Positions 52,241 to 62,891 are shown, counted from the first letter of the stretch. The stretch: DNA of 64,000 bases from Streptomyces sp. NRRL S-87 (GCF_000719335.1 NZ_JOGB01000027.1:1-64000), one strand, 5' to 3'. A program made the numbers and translations. Notes: generated by a model from the letters alone, not told the origin.

Positions 52241-52729
52241 ATGGCCGACTCCAGTTTCGACATCGTCTCGAAGGTCGAGCGGCAGGAGGTCGACAACGCC
52301 CTCAACCAGGCCGCCAAGGAACTCTCGCAGCGTTACGACTTCAAGGGCACCGGCGCCTCGATCTCCTGGTCCGGCGACAAGATCCTCATGGAGGCGAACT
52401 CCGAGGAGCGCGTCAAGGCGGTCCTCGACGTGTTCGAGACCAAGCTGGTCAAGCGCCAGATCTCCCTCAAGGCGCTCGACGCCGGCGAGCCGCAGCTCTC
52501 CGGCAAGGAGTACAAGATCTTCGCGTCCATCCAGGAGGGCATCTCCCAGGAGAACGCCAAGAAGGTCGCCAAGATCATCCGCGACGAGGGCCCCAAGGGC
52601 GTCAAGGCGCAGGTCCAGGGCGAGGAGCTGCGCGTCAGCTCCAAGAGCCGCGACGACCTGCAGGCCGTCCAGCAGCTCCTCAAGGGCAAGGACCTCGACT
52701 TCGCCATCCAGTTCGTGAACTACCGCTGA
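52241..52729 (+). CDS. YajQ/UPF0234 nucleotide-binding protein
   Basis: The 162-residue protein ([20 protein letters not shown] to [17 protein letters not shown]) is full length for the YajQ family, two similar ferredoxin-like domains. Family members bind nucleotides; a Xanthomonas relative binds c-di-GMP, and no role is known for this one. AAGGAG lies about 12 bases before the ATG. The last bases are duplicated downstream. Confidence 0.93.
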   Translation: MADSSFDIVSKVERQEVDNALNQAAKELSQRYDFKGTGASISWSGDKILMEANSEERVKAVLDVFETKLVKRQISLKALDAGEPQLSGKEYKIFASIQEGISQENAKKVAKIIRDEGPKGVKAQVQGEELRVSSKSRDDLQAVQQLLKGKDLDFAIQFVNYR

Positions 52730-52788
52730 CGCCGTGGACCGCTGCTGAGCCGCGGACCACTGCTGACGCCGTGAACGACCGCTGACGC
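52715..52788. repeat. Duplicated 3' end of the yajQ-like gene
   Basis: GTGAAC-TACCGCTGACGCC at 52715 is repeated with one base changed as GTGAAC-GACCGCTGACGCG at 52771. Between them, a shorter unit with CTGCTGA repeats twice. The first copy contains the stop of the gene. Slippage at the 3' end is likely. Confidence 0.6.
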
Positions 52789-52929
52789 GGAGGGCGCGGG
52801 GCGGCCGTGCGCCGCGCGCGTGCGGCGTGTGCTCCGCGACAGCCCCCTGTGGCCCCTTGGGGCCGGGCCCGTGCGCCCACCACGCTGAGTGACGTACGTC
52901 ACGTCACCTCGTGGACAGGGGGCTTTCCC

Positions 52930-54447
52930 ATGCCTTGGCCCGGCACTTCCGGTGCTTCCTGGGTCCCTTCCGTGCCCGCCACGCTGCGGGCCGATGTCGG
53001 CGCCTCGGTCGTCGTGGCGCTCGTCGCGCTCCCGCTGTGCGTCGGCATCGCCGTCGCCTCGGGCGTGCCCGCCGAACTCGGGCTGATCACCGGCGTGGTC
53101 GGCGGCCTCGTGACCGGCTTCCTGCCCGGTAGCTCGCTCCAGGTCAGCGGGCCCGCCGCGGGCCTCACGGTGCTCGTCTTCGAGGCCGTTCGCACGTACG
53201 GCGTGGGGGCGCTCGGGGCCCTGGTGTGCGCCGCGGGGCTGCTCCAGCTCGTGATGGGCGCCCTCCGGCTGGGGCGGTGGTTCCGGGCGATCTCGGTGGC
53301 CGTCGTGCAGGGGATGCTCGCCGGCATCGGGCTGGTGCTGATCGCGAGCCAGTTGTACGCCCTGGGGGACGCGCGGGCCCCGGGCCACACCCTCGCCAAG
53401 GTGGCCGGTCTGGGCCGGCTGGGCGTCGAGGCCGACCTGGCCGCGGTGGCCCTCGGGGCGGGGACGATCGCCGTGATGGTGCTGTGGCGCCGGCTGCCCG
53501 GACCGGCCGGCGCGGTGCCCGGGGCGCTCGCGGGGGTCGCCCTGGCCACGTCCGCGAGCCGGCTGCTGGAGCTTCCCGTGGCCCGGGTCGAGGTCGCCGG
53601 GGTGCTCGCAGCCGTGTCCCCGCCCTGGGCCGGGGAGGTGGCCGCCCTGTGGTCCCCCGGGGCGCTGGCGACCGTCCTCGCGCTGGCGCTGATCGCGTCG
53701 GCGGAGACCCTCTTCAGCGCGGCCGCCGTGGACCGCCTGCACGAGGGCCCCCGCACGGACTACGACCGCGAACTGATCGCCCAGGGGGCCGGCAACACGG
53801 TCTGCGGGCTCCTGGGGGCGCTGCCGATGACGGCGGTGATCGTGCGGAGCGCGGCGAACGTGGAGGCGGGGGCCCGGACCCGCGCCTCCCGGGTGCTGCA
53901 CGGGGTCTGGCTGCTGCTGTTCGCGGTCCTGGTGCCGGCGTCGCTGTCGGTGGTGCCGCTGGCGTCACTGGCCGGGGTGCTGCTCTACGCGGGGTGGAAG
54001 CTCCTGCCGGGCCGGGCGGTCCGGACGCTGTGGGCCGAGCACCGGGGGGAGGCCGTGGTCCTGGTGGTCACCGCGGGGGCGGTCGTGGCGACCAACCTGT
54101 TCGAGGGCGTGCTCGTGGGGCTGGGGCTGGCGGTGGCGAAGTCGGCCTGGGAGACGTCGCACGTGCATGTGGAGACGCGGTGGGAGGGCTCGGAGGGCCC
54201 GGAGGGCGGGGTGCTGTGGGTGCGGGTGCTGGGCAACGCGACCTTCCTGCGGCTGCCGAAGCTGCTGGACGCACTGGAGGCGCTGCCCGCCGATCGACCC
54301 GTACGCCTGGACCTCGGCGGACTCCGGCACCTGGACCATGCGTGCCTGACCGCGCTGGAGGGGTGGCAGCGACAGCGGGAGGGGACGGCGGGAGGCGTGC
54401 GGGGGGCGCGGGAGCCGGTCGGGGAGAGGGCTGAGGAGCTGGGGTAG
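52930..54447 (+). CDS. SulP family anion transporter
   Basis: The 505-residue protein from the ATG at 52930 has about 10-12 helices with the SulP N-terminal signature region (ALVALPLCVGIAVASGVPAE then SSLQVSGPAAGLTVLV). A STAS-like C-terminal segment (PVRLDLGGLRHLDHACLTAL) follows the membrane part. SulP proteins move sulphate, bicarbonate or related anions. No carbonic anhydrase domain is fused, unlike some relatives. AGGGGGC lies upstream. Confidence 0.9.
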   Translation: MPWPGTSGASWVPSVPATLRADVGASVVVALVALPLCVGIAVASGVPAELGLITGVVGGLVTGFLPGSSLQVSGPAAGLTVLVFEAVRTYGVGALGALVCAAGLLQLVMGALRLGRWFRAISVAVVQGMLAGIGLVLIASQLYALGDARAPGHTLAKVAGLGRLGVEADLAAVALGAGTIAVMVLWRRLPGPAGAVPGALAGVALATSASRLLELPVARVEVAGVLAAVSPPWAGEVAALWSPGALATVLALALIASAETLFSAAAVDRLHEGPRTDYDRELIAQGAGNTVCGLLGALPMTAVIVRSAANVEAGARTRASRVLHGVWLLLFAVLVPASLSVVPLASLAGVLLYAGWKLLPGRAVRTLWAEHRGEAVVLVVTAGAVVATNLFEGVLVGLGLAVAKSAWETSHVHVETRWEGSEGPEGGVLWVRVLGNATFLRLPKLLDALEALPADRPVRLDLGGLRHLDHACLTALEGWQRQREGTAGGVRGAREPVGERAEELG

Positions 54448-54487
54448 GGCGGGAAAGCCGGCCGGGGGGCCGATAGGGTCGCGCCCC

Positions 54488-55720
54488 GTGGCGGAACTGA
54501 AACGGACGCTGGGCGTGTCCGACGCGGTCGTGATCGGGCTCGGGTCGATGGTCGGCGCGGGCATCTTCGCGGCGCTCGGGCCGGCGGCCCGGGCGGCGGG
54601 CGCGGGGCTGCTGCCGGCGCTCGGGCTGGCGGCGGTCGTGGCGTACTGCAACGCGGACTCCTCGGCCCGGCTGGCCGTGCGCTACCCGGCGTCCGGCGGC
54701 ACGTACGTGTACGGACGCGAACGACTGGGACCGTTCTGGGGCTACCTGGCCGGCTGGGCCTTCGTGGTCGGCAAGACCGCCTCGTGCGGGGCGATGGCGC
54801 TGACGGTCGGGGCGTACGTCTGGCCCGGGCACGCGCACGCGGTGGCGGTGGCCGCCGTGGTGGCGCTGACCGCCGTGAACTACCGGGGTGTGCAGAAGTC
54901 CGCGCTGGTCACGCGGGTGATCGTGGCGGCCGTCCTGGCCGTGCTGGCCGGGGTCGTGGTGGCGTGCCTGACGTCCGGGCGGGCGGACGCCGCGCGGCTG
55001 GCCGGGGGCGGCTGGAGCCCGAGCGGCGTCCTCCAGGCCGCGGGCCTGCTGTTCTTCGCCTTCGCGGGGTACGCGCGCATCGCCACCCTGGGCGAGGAGG
55101 TGCGCGACCCGCGGCGGACCGTCCCGCGGGCCGTCATGCTGGCGCTGGGCGTCGCGCTGGCGGTGTACGCGGCCGTGGCGGTGGCGGTGCTGTCCGTCCT
55201 GGGCGCGGACGGGCTGGCCGCGGCGACGGCCCCGCTGGCGGACGCGGTACGGGCGGCCGGGTATCCGGGCCTGGTGCCGGTGGTGCGCGCGGGGGCGGCG
55301 CTGGCCGCCACGGGCTCCCTGCTCGCCCTGATCCTCGGCGTGTCGCGGACGACGCTGGCGATGGCCCGCGACGGGCACCTGCCGCGGGGACTGGCCGCCG
55401 TGCACCCGCGGTTCGGCGTCCCGCACCACGCGGAGCTCGCGGTCGGTGCGGTGGTGGCGGTGCTGGCGGCGACCGTGGACGTGCGCGGTGCGATCGGTTT
55501 CTCGTCCTTCGGAGTGCTGGCCTACTACGCGATCGCGAACGCTTCCGCGTGGACGCTCGGTCCGGGGGTGTGGGGGCGGGTCGTGACGGGGGTGGGGCTG
55601 TGCGGGTGCGTGCTGCTGGCGTTCGCGCTGCCGAGCGAGGCCGTGCTGCTGGGTGGGCTTGTGCTCGGGGTGGGGGCGGGGGTGTTCGGGGTGCGGAAGC
55701 GGTTCGTCGGCGGGGGGTGA
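54488..55720 (+). CDS. APC-superfamily amino acid permease
   Basis: The 410-residue protein from GTG 54488 (MAELKRTLGVSDAVVIGLGS) has about 11-12 membrane helices. It has the APC signature GLGSMVGAGIFAALGPAARA in helix 1 and YPASGGTYVYGRERLGPFWG in helix 3 and the loop after it. It should import an amino acid or polyamine with protons; the substrate is not predictable. It starts 40 bases after the SulP gene on the same strand and may be co-transcribed. Confidence 0.9.
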   Translation: MAELKRTLGVSDAVVIGLGSMVGAGIFAALGPAARAAGAGLLPALGLAAVVAYCNADSSARLAVRYPASGGTYVYGRERLGPFWGYLAGWAFVVGKTASCGAMALTVGAYVWPGHAHAVAVAAVVALTAVNYRGVQKSALVTRVIVAAVLAVLAGVVVACLTSGRADAARLAGGGWSPSGVLQAAGLLFFAFAGYARIATLGEEVRDPRRTVPRAVMLALGVALAVYAAVAVAVLSVLGADGLAAATAPLADAVRAAGYPGLVPVVRAGAALAATGSLLALILGVSRTTLAMARDGHLPRGLAAVHPRFGVPHHAELAVGAVVAVLAATVDVRGAIGFSSFGVLAYYAIANASAWTLGPGVWGRVVTGVGLCGCVLLAFALPSEAVLLGGLVLGVGAGVFGVRKRFVGGG

Positions 55721-55987
55721 GGTGGGTGGGCGGGGTGCGGGTGCGGCTGCCGGGGCGGCGGGTGCGGGTTCCTTTGAGCCGGGGTGCGGGCCGTTGCCCT
55801 GCGGGGCTGGTCCCCTACCCGCCCTTTCACCGTTTCCCGGGACTCCGCCCCGGACCCCGTTGCCCTCAAACGCCGGGCAGGCTGAGTCGCCCTCAAACGC
55901 CGGGCGGGCTTGAGTTGTGCCGGGCGGGATTGAGTCGTGCCGGGCGGGATCGAGTTGTGCCGGGGGGCCGGGGTCGCGGGGACGGGG
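55721..55987. repeat. Intergenic repeat block
   Basis: Two 27-28 bp copies starting GCCCTCAAACGCCGGGC (55862 and 55889) are followed by two 20-bp copies of GTGCCGGGCGGGATTGAGTC with small changes (55917 and 55937) and a partial third (55957). The first unit resembles the CTCAAACGCCGGGCGGGCT repeats scattered past many streptomycete genes. No gene is visible. Confidence 0.75.
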
Positions 55988-56380
55988 TCAGTGGGAGGCG
56001 AACGGGGCGTCCGTGCGGACGATTTCCCGGCCCAGGGGGAGCAGGGAGATCGGGATCATCTTGAAGTTCGCGATGCCGAACGGAATCCCGATGATGGTGA
56101 TGCACAGCGCGAGGCCCGTGACGATGTGGCCGATGGCCAGCCACCAGCCCGCCAGCACCAGCCACAGCACGTTGCCGATGGCCGATCCGGCGCCGGCGTC
56201 GTGTCGTTCGACCGTGGTGTACCCGAAGGGCCACAGGGCGTAGAGCGCGATGCGGAAGGCCGCGATGCCGAAGGGGATGCCGATGATGGTGATGCAGAGG
56301 ATCAGGCCCGCGAGGCAGTAGCCCAGGAACAGCCAGAAGCCGCTCAGGACCAGCCAGATGATGTTGAGGATCGTCTTCAC
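55988..56380 (-). CDS. YccF family inner membrane protein
   Basis: The 130-residue protein is two related halves, each a hydrophobic block with the repeat [21 protein letters not shown]. This matches the YccF (DUF307) family, whose function is unknown. The GTG start at 56380 overlaps the htpX stop by four bases (GTGA), so it is translationally coupled to the protease and may work with it. Confidence 0.88.
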   Translation of the reverse strand: MKTILNIIWLVLSGFWLFLGYCLAGLILCITIIGIPFGIAAFRIALYALWPFGYTTVERHDAGAGSAIGNVLWLVLAGWWLAIGHIVTGLALCITIIGIPFGIANFKMIPISLLPLGREIVRTDAPFASH

Positions 56381-57240
56381 TGCGTCCGTCCTGCCATCTG
56401 TTCGAGCCGGGCGATGCGCTCGGCCATGGGCGGGTGGGTGGAGAAGAGCTTCGAGAGGCCCTGGCCGGGCCGGAAGGGGTTCGCGATCATCATGTGGCTC
56501 GCGGTCTCCAGGCGGGGCTCGGGCGGCAGCGGGAGCTGCTTGGTGCCGGCGTCCAGCTTGCGCAGGGCGCCGGCGAGGGCGAGCGGGTCGCCGGTGAGCT
56601 GGGCGCCGGAGGCGTCCGCCTCGTACTCCCGGGAGCGGCTGACGGCCAGCTGGATGATCGAGGCGGCGATCGGGCCGAGCAGCATGATCAGCAGCATGCC
56701 GACGAGGCCCGGGCCCTCGTCGTCGTCGGAGCGGCCGACGGGGATCAGCCAGGCGAAGTTGACCAGGAACATGACCACCGAGGCGAGGGCGCCCGCGACC
56801 GAGGAGATGAGGATGTCCCGGTTGTAGACGTGGCTGAGCTCGTGGCCGATGACCCCGCGCAGCTCGCGCTCGTCGAGGATGCGCAGGATCCCCTCGGTGC
56901 AGCAGACCGCGGCGTTGCGCGGGTTGCGGCCGGTGGCGAAGGCGTTCGGCGCCTCGGTGGGCGAGATGTACAGGCGGGGCATCGGCTGGCGGGCGGCCGT
57001 GGAGAGCTCGCGGACCATGCGGTAGAGGGCGGGGGCCTCGAACTCGCTCACCGGGCGGGCGCGCATCGCGCGCAGGGCCAGCTTGTCGCTGTTCCAGTAC
57101 GCGTAGGCGTTCGTCCCCAGCGCGACCAGGAGGGCGACGATCAGGCCGACCCGTCCGAAGAAGCTGCCGATGACGATGATGATCGCGGACAGCCCGCCGA
57201 GGAGTACGGCGGTCTTCAGCCCGTTGTGCCGGCGGTGCAC
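56377..57240 (-). CDS. htpX: Membrane zinc metalloprotease HtpX
   Basis: HtpX degrades misfolded membrane proteins. The 287-residue protein has two N-terminal helices and the zinc motif HELSH at about residues 133-137. Two more helices follow, then the third ligand Glu in [15 protein letters not shown], and the [18 protein letters not shown] tail. It starts at GTG 57240, preceded by GGAGGGCG, and overlaps the downstream yccF-like gene by four bases. Confidence 0.94.
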   Translation of the reverse strand: MHRRHNGLKTAVLLGGLSAIIIVIGSFFGRVGLIVALLVALGTNAYAYWNSDKLALRAMRARPVSEFEAPALYRMVRELSTAARQPMPRLYISPTEAPNAFATGRNPRNAAVCCTEGILRILDERELRGVIGHELSHVYNRDILISSVAGALASVVMFLVNFAWLIPVGRSDDDEGPGLVGMLLIMLLGPIAASIIQLAVSRSREYEADASGAQLTGDPLALAGALRKLDAGTKQLPLPPEPRLETASHMMIANPFRPGQGLSKLFSTHPPMAERIARLEQMAGRTQ

Positions 57241-57392
57241 GGTACGCCCTCCAAGTGGTGCGGCAGGGAGACCCGGCAGGGGTCTACGGTCCAGTGGACC
57301 CTCCCTTCCTGGTCAACGCCAGGCGGGGAGACCGGGTTCCCGGCCGCCGCCGGGGGCGACCGGCGGGGCCGTTGCTCCGTACGGGTGAGCCG

Positions 57393-58901
57393 CTACTGGA
57401 ACAGGCCGGTGGTGGCGTACCGCAGCACCAGTTGCGGGGCCCCGGACAGGACCACCGCGAGCACGCCGGTCACCGCGATCGCCAGCGTGACGGGGGCCGG
57501 TACGGCGGCCCGTACGGGCGCGGGGGCGCCGTCCTGCGCGGGCTCCGGCGCGCGGAAGAGGAGCGCCGTCCACTGAAGGTAGTAGTAGAGGGCGATCACG
57601 ACGTTCACGGCCATGACCACGGCGAGCCAGCCCAGGCCGGCGTCCACCGCGGACTGGAAGACCGTGACCTTGGCGAAGAGGCCGATGACGCCCGGCGGCA
57701 GGCCGGCCAGGCAGAGCAGGAAGAAGGCCATCGCCAGGGCTGCCGCGGGGCGGCGGTGGTAGAGGCCGCGGTAGTCGCTGATCCGGTGCTGCGGGCTGGT
57801 GCGGCCGACGAGGGCGGCGACGGCGAAGGCGCCGAGGTTCACGGCGGCGTACATCAGGGCGTACGCGACCGTGGAGCCGATCTCGTCGCGCTCGGTGTAC
57901 GCGGCGGCGGCGATCGGCACGAGCAGGTACCCGGCCTGGCCGACGGAGGACCAGGCGAGCAGGCGGACGGCGCTGTGGGCGCGGTCCGGGGACTGCCGGA
58001 GGGCGGCGGCGTTGCCGATGGTCATCGTGAGGGCGGCGAGCACGGCCAGCGCCGGGCCCCAGATGTCGGAGTACGCCGGGAAGCCGATCACCGTGACGAG
58101 GATGAGGCCGGTGAAGCCGACGGCCTTGCCGATCACCGAGAGGTACGCGGCGATGGGCAGGGGGGCGCCGACGTAGGTGTCGGGCACCCAGAAGTGGAAG
58201 GGCACCGCGGCCGTCTTGAAGGCGAAGCCGACGAGGGTGAGCGCGACGCCCGCCACGGCGAGGGTGTCGAGCTGCCCGGGCACGTGCTCCAGCCGCTCCG
58301 CCACCTGCGTCAGGTGCAGGGAGCCGGTGACGGCGTAGACGAAGCTCACGCCCATCAGGGAGACGGCGGTGGCGGCCACGGAGGACAGGAAGAACTTGAG
58401 CGCGGCCTCCGAGGAGAGCCGGTCGCCGCGCCGCATGCCGACGAGGGCGAACGCGGGCAGCGAGGCGACCTCCAGGGCCACGATCAGGGTGGCCAGGTCA
58501 CGGGCGGCGGGCAGCAGCGCGGCGCCGGCGGCGGAGGACAGCAGCAGGAACCAGTACTCGCCCGCGGGCAGCCTCGTCTCCTTGACCGCGGTCAGGGAGA
58601 GCAGGGCGGTCAGCAGGGCGCCCGCGAGGACCAGGAACTGGATGACCAGCGTGAACCCGTCGACCGTGTAGCTGCACGCGCCGGGGTCGCCGGTGAGGCA
58701 GAAGGTGTGGCGGTCGGCCGAGCGCAGCGGGATCAGGGCCAGGGTCGCGGCGGCGAGGCCGGCGACGGAGGTCCAGCCGAGGACGGCCTTGTGCCGCTCG
58801 GGTACGAACAGGTCCGCGACCAGCACCACGAGGCCGACGGCGGCCGCGATGGTCGGCGGGGCGACGGCGACCCAGTCGACGTTCTGGACGAGGCTCGTCA
58901 T
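57393..58901 (-). CDS. nuoN: NADH-quinone oxidoreductase subunit N
   Basis: NuoN is an antiporter-like proton-pumping subunit of complex I. The 502-residue protein from the ATG at 58901 has about 14 helices and the conserved region AFKTAAVPFHFWVPDTYVGA with a key lysine. The start overlaps the nuoM stop by four bases (ATGA). It is the last nuo gene; a gap of about 150 bases separates it from htpX. Confidence 0.97.
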   Translation of the reverse strand: MTSLVQNVDWVAVAPPTIAAAVGLVVLVADLFVPERHKAVLGWTSVAGLAAATLALIPLRSADRHTFCLTGDPGACSYTVDGFTLVIQFLVLAGALLTALLSLTAVKETRLPAGEYWFLLLSSAAGAALLPAARDLATLIVALEVASLPAFALVGMRRGDRLSSEAALKFFLSSVAATAVSLMGVSFVYAVTGSLHLTQVAERLEHVPGQLDTLAVAGVALTLVGFAFKTAAVPFHFWVPDTYVGAPLPIAAYLSVIGKAVGFTGLILVTVIGFPAYSDIWGPALAVLAALTMTIGNAAALRQSPDRAHSAVRLLAWSSVGQAGYLLVPIAAAAYTERDEIGSTVAYALMYAAVNLGAFAVAALVGRTSPQHRISDYRGLYHRRPAAALAMAFFLLCLAGLPPGVIGLFAKVTVFQSAVDAGLGWLAVVMAVNVVIALYYYLQWTALLFRAPEPAQDGAPAPVRAAVPAPVTLAIAVTGVLAVVLSGAPQLVLRYATTGLFQ

Positions 58902-60499
58902 GCGTTGCCTCCTGCGAGGAGCTTCTGGACGGCCGGGTCGGTGAGGCCGAGGAGGACGGCGGGCCAGAGCCCGGCGAGGACGGTGAGGGCGACGAGCGGG
59001 GTCCAGGCGGCGAACTCGTACGACTGGACGTCCGCGAGCACCACGGCGGGCTCGGCGTGCGCCTTCGGGTCGCCCATGCAGACGCGGCGGACGACGACCA
59101 GCAGGTACGCGGCGGTCAGCAGGGTGCCGAGGCCGCCGATGGCCATGAAGGTGAGGTACGCGGCCCGGTTCAGGCCCTCGGCCGGGTCGAAGGCGCCGAA
59201 CAGGGCGAGCATCTCGCCCCAGAACCCGGCCAGGCCGGGCAGGCCGAGGGAGGCGACGGCGCCGAACGCGAGCAGGGCGCCCAGGCGCGGGGCGCGGCCG
59301 TAGAGGGCGGCGCCGGTGGCGCCGGCGAGGGTGTCGAGGTCGCTGGTGCCGTAGCGGTCCTTGAGGGCGCCGACCAGGAAGAAGAGGAGGCCGGTGATCA
59401 GGCCGTGGGCGATGTTCGCGAACAGCGCGCCGTTGACGCCGGTGGGGGTCAGGGTGGCGATGCCGAGCAGGACGAAGCCCATGTGGCCGACGGACGAGTA
59501 GGCGATGAGGCGCTTGAGGTCGCCCTTGGCGCCGTTCCTCGCCAGCGCGAGGCACGCGAGGGAGCCGTAGATGATGCCGACCACGGCGAAGCCGGCGAGG
59601 TACGGGGCGAAGGTGTGCATGCCGCCGGGGGCCATCGGCAGCAGGATCCGCACGAACCCGTAGGTGCCCATCTTCAGCAGGACGCCGGCCAGCAGCACGG
59701 AGCCGACGGTGGGGGCGGCGGTGTGGGCCTCGGGCAGCCAGCTGTGCAGCGGCCACATCGGGGTCTTGACGGCGAGTCCGATGCCGATGCTGAGGACGGC
59801 CAGCAGCTGGACGGTGTGGCTCAGTCCGCGGCCGTTGTCAGCGGCCAGTGCCACCATGTCGAACGTGCCGCTGTTCAGCCCGATGAGCAGGAGGCCCAGC
59901 AGCATGACCACTGAACCGAGAAGCGTGTAGAGGATGAACTTCCAGGCGGCGGCCTGCCGCTGGACGCCGCCCCAGCGGGCGATGAGGAAGTACATCGGGA
60001 TGAGCACCGTCTCGAACGCCAGGAAGAACAGCAGCAGGTCGAGGACGGCGAAGGTCGCCAGGGTGCCGAACTCCAGGACGAGCAGGAGCGCGACGAAGGC
60101 CTTCGGGGAGGGCCCCGCGGGCATCTTGAAGTACGAGTAGAGCGCGCTGAGGAAGAACAGCAGCGCGGTCATCACCACGAGGGGCAGGGAGATGCCGTCG
60201 ACCCCGAGGTGGATCCGGACGTCGAGCGCCGGGATCCAGCTGATGTCGGTGGTGGCCTGCATGGTCGAGGGGGCGTCGTGGTCGAAGCCGAGGGCGAGGA
60301 CCGCGGCGGCGGCCAGGACCGCGCCGGTGACGGTGACGCCGTGCCGCAGGACGGCCTGTTCGGGGCTCCGGCCCCGCAGACCGGGCGGGGCCGGCAGCAG
60401 GGCGGCGGCCGCGCCGATCAGGGGGACGGCCACGACGAACGCCAGGAGGAACTGCATCACGGATGCGCTGATATCGATCACGACTGACTCACGGCTCAC
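58898..60499 (-). CDS. nuoM: NADH-quinone oxidoreductase subunit M
   Basis: NuoM is the second antiporter-like subunit. The 533-residue protein has about 14 helices, the loop VKTPMWPLHSWLPEAHTAAP and AYSSVGHMGFVLLGIATL. It starts at GTG 60499, which overlaps the nuoL stop by four bases (GTGA). An ATG about 14 codons downstream (MQFLLAFVVAVPLIG) could also be used. Confidence 0.95.
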   Translation of the reverse strand: MSRESVVIDISASVMQFLLAFVVAVPLIGAAAALLPAPPGLRGRSPEQAVLRHGVTVTGAVLAAAAVLALGFDHDAPSTMQATTDISWIPALDVRIHLGVDGISLPLVVMTALLFFLSALYSYFKMPAGPSPKAFVALLLVLEFGTLATFAVLDLLLFFLAFETVLIPMYFLIARWGGVQRQAAAWKFILYTLLGSVVMLLGLLLIGLNSGTFDMVALAADNGRGLSHTVQLLAVLSIGIGLAVKTPMWPLHSWLPEAHTAAPTVGSVLLAGVLLKMGTYGFVRILLPMAPGGMHTFAPYLAGFAVVGIIYGSLACLALARNGAKGDLKRLIAYSSVGHMGFVLLGIATLTPTGVNGALFANIAHGLITGLLFFLVGALKDRYGTSDLDTLAGATGAALYGRAPRLGALLAFGAVASLGLPGLAGFWGEMLALFGAFDPAEGLNRAAYLTFMAIGGLGTLLTAAYLLVVVRRVCMGDPKAHAEPAVVLADVQSYEFAAWTPLVALTVLAGLWPAVLLGLTDPAVQKLLAGGNA

Positions 60500-62517
60500 G
60501 ATCCGGCGTTGACGTTGGCAAGGACGGCGACGGCGACCGCCAGCACCACGGAGCCGCCGAGCAGCGCGCTCAGGTAGGTCTGCACGTTGCCGGTCTGGGC
60601 GCGGCGGACGAGGCTGCCGAGCAGCCGGGGCGCGGCGCCGGCGGCGCGCACGTACGTGTCCACGACCTCGCGGTCGAGGAAGCGGACCAGGCCGGCGGCG
60701 GCCAGCACGGGGCGTACGAACACGGCGCGGTAGACGGCGTCGAGGTGGAAGCCGGCCGCGGCGTGCGGGTGCAGCGGGCCCAGCAGCGCCCGGCCCGGGT
60801 CCGGCGCGGGGGCGGCGGGGACGACCGGGTGGTCGTGCGTGACCTCGGCGACCTCGGGGGCCTGGGCGGCGGACTCGGCCGCGGCCTCGGAGGCGGGTTC
60901 GGCGCCGCCCGCGGCCGGGGTGACGGCGGCGGCCGCGCGGCGGGCCGCGGTGGCGGAGGCGCGCTGCCACAGGGCGTAGGAGAGCACCCCGCCGACGACG
61001 GCGGCGCCGGTTCCGAGCACGGACGTCAGGACGGTCGGGGTCAGCTCGTGGGAGTCGAACCAGTCGTCGAGCCAGGGGGCGACGGCGCCGAAGGCGATCG
61101 ACGGGATCGCGAGGAGCCACAGCACGCCGGTCATGGCGAGCGGCTCCTTGCCGTGGTCGGGGGCGGCGGCGCCGCGGCCCCGGAAGGCCATGAGCCACAG
61201 CCGGGTGGCGTAGGCGGCGGTCAGCAGGGCGGTGAGGACGCCGGCGACCAGGACGGTCCAGCCGGCGCCGGCCGGGGCGAGGGCGGAGTGCCCGGCCGCG
61301 GCGTCCTCGGCGGCGACCAGGACGGCCTCCTTGGAGAAGAAGCCGGCGAACGGCGGGACGGCGGCGAGCGCGAGGAGCGCGACCGTCATCGTCCAGAAGG
61401 CGTCCGGGATCCGCTTGGCCAGTCCGCTCATGTCGGCCATGGCGGACAGGGAGTTCGTGCCCGCCGCGTGGATGATCACGCCGGCGCCGAGGAAGAGGAG
61501 CGCCTTGAAGGCGCCGTGGGACATCAGGTGGAAGACCGCGGCACCGCGGTCGGCGACGGCCAGGGCTCCGACCATGTAGCCGAGCTGGCCGACGGTGGAG
61601 TAGGCGAGGACGCGCTTGATGTCGTCCTGGGCGAGGGCGGCGAGGCCCGAGCCGATCATGGTGACGGCCGCCATGACCGCCATGACGACCAGTGCCGCGG
61701 CGGAGGCCGTGAAGACCGGCAGCAGGCGGGCGATGAAGTAGACGCCGGCCGCGACCATGGTCGCGGCGTGGATGAGGGCCGAGACGGGGGTCGGGCCGGC
61801 CATGGCGTCGGGGAGCCAGGTGTGCAGCGGGAACTGGGCCGACTTGCCCGCGACGCCCGCCAGGAGCAGGAGGGCGATCAGGGTCGGGTGGTCCAGCCCG
61901 CCGGAGGCCACGGCGCCGAGGATCTTGGGGATCTGGAAGGAGCCGGCGTCGACGGCGAGCGCGAACAGGCCGAAGAGGAACGGCACGTCGCCGAGCTTGG
62001 TGACGAGGAAGGCCTTGAGGGAGGCGGACCGGGCGGCCTCGGTCTCCCAGTAGTGGCCGACCAGGAAGTACGAGCAGATGCCCATGACTTCCCAGCCCAC
62101 CAGCAGCACCATCAGGTCGCCGGAGTAGACGACGAGCAGCATGGCGGAGGTGAAGAGGGAGACCAGGGCGGCGTACGACGGGTAGCGCGGGTCCTCGCGC
62201 AGGTACGCGGTCGAGTACAGCTGGACGCAGGTGGCGACGACGCCGACGAGGACCGCGACGAGGGCGGCGAAGCCGTCCAGGTAGAGGGCCAGGTAGACGG
62301 GGACCGAGCCGGTCGGGGTCAGTTCGGTCGCGGCGGTGACGGGCGGGCCGCCGCCCTGCTGCACCGCCACGACCACGGCGAGGACCGCCGCGGCGAGGGC
62401 GGGGAGCACGGCGAGCGGCCGGACGAACCCGGGGGCCTTGCGGCCGAGGAGCAGTCCGCCGACCGCGCCCGCGAACGGGAGGGCCGGGACGAGGGCGGCG
62501 AGGGTCGTGGTGGTCAC
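60496..62517 (-). CDS. nuoL: NADH-quinone oxidoreductase subunit L
   Basis: NuoL is the largest antiporter-like subunit, with the long amphipathic C-terminal helix lying along the membrane arm. The 673-residue protein starts at GTG 62517, overlapping the nuoK stop (GTGA), and has [20 protein letters not shown] and [17 protein letters not shown]. An Ala/Pro/Glu-rich loop ([20 protein letters not shown] onward) interrupts the C-terminal part. Confidence 0.97.
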   Translation of the reverse strand: MTTTTLAALVPALPFAGAVGGLLLGRKAPGFVRPLAVLPALAAAVLAVVVAVQQGGGPPVTAATELTPTGSVPVYLALYLDGFAALVAVLVGVVATCVQLYSTAYLREDPRYPSYAALVSLFTSAMLLVVYSGDLMVLLVGWEVMGICSYFLVGHYWETEAARSASLKAFLVTKLGDVPFLFGLFALAVDAGSFQIPKILGAVASGGLDHPTLIALLLLAGVAGKSAQFPLHTWLPDAMAGPTPVSALIHAATMVAAGVYFIARLLPVFTASAAALVVMAVMAAVTMIGSGLAALAQDDIKRVLAYSTVGQLGYMVGALAVADRGAAVFHLMSHGAFKALLFLGAGVIIHAAGTNSLSAMADMSGLAKRIPDAFWTMTVALLALAAVPPFAGFFSKEAVLVAAEDAAAGHSALAPAGAGWTVLVAGVLTALLTAAYATRLWLMAFRGRGAAAPDHGKEPLAMTGVLWLLAIPSIAFGAVAPWLDDWFDSHELTPTVLTSVLGTGAAVVGGVLSYALWQRASATAARRAAAAVTPAAGGAEPASEAAAESAAQAPEVAEVTHDHPVVPAAPAPDPGRALLGPLHPHAAAGFHLDAVYRAVFVRPVLAAAGLVRFLDREVVDTYVRAAGAAPRLLGSLVRRAQTGNVQTYLSALLGGSVVLAVAVAVLANVNAGS

Positions 62518-62891
62518 GCGGCGGCTCCGGTCGCGCTCTCCGCGCTGGCGGCGGGGGTCGGGGCGGGCCCGTCGGCGTCGGTCGGGCGCTCGGCGTTGTC
62601 GCGCAGCCGGTCGATGTCGGCGGTGCCGCGGTTGCGGTACACCATCAGCACGATGGCCATGCCGATGCCGATCTCGGCCGCGGCGACGGCGATGGTGAAG
62701 AGGGTCAGGGCCTGGCCCGCGTGCAGCTGGTCGCGCAGCCACACGTCGAAGGCGACCAGGTTGAGGTTGACGGCGTTGAGCATGAGCTCGACGGACATCA
62801 GCACGAGGATGGCGTTGCGGCGGGCCAGTACGCCGTACAGGCCCGTGCAGAAGAGGAGCGCCGCGAGCACGGCGGGGTAGGCGAGGTGCAT
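62514..62891 (-). CDS. nuoK: NADH-quinone oxidoreductase subunit K
   Basis: NuoK is a three-helix subunit with conserved membrane glutamates, here in [16 protein letters not shown] and [17 protein letters not shown]. The 125-residue protein is about 25 residues longer than usual: an Ala/Pro-rich tail from [10 protein letters not shown] follows. It starts at ATG 62891 and overlaps the nuoJ stop by one base (TGATG). Confidence 0.96.
   Translation of the reverse strand: MHLAYPAVLAALLFCTGLYGVLARRNAILVLMSVELMLNAVNLNLVAFDVWLRDQLHAGQALTLFTIAVAAAEIGIGMAIVLMVYRNRGTADIDRLRDNAERPTDADGPAPTPAASAESATGAAA

Noticed and set aside
57393..61198. Apparent long fusions of nuoN and nuoM with upstream genes
   Set aside because: The real starts overlap the preceding stops by four bases (ATGA and GTGA), and the extra N-terminal residues are out-of-frame translations of the neighbouring nuo genes.
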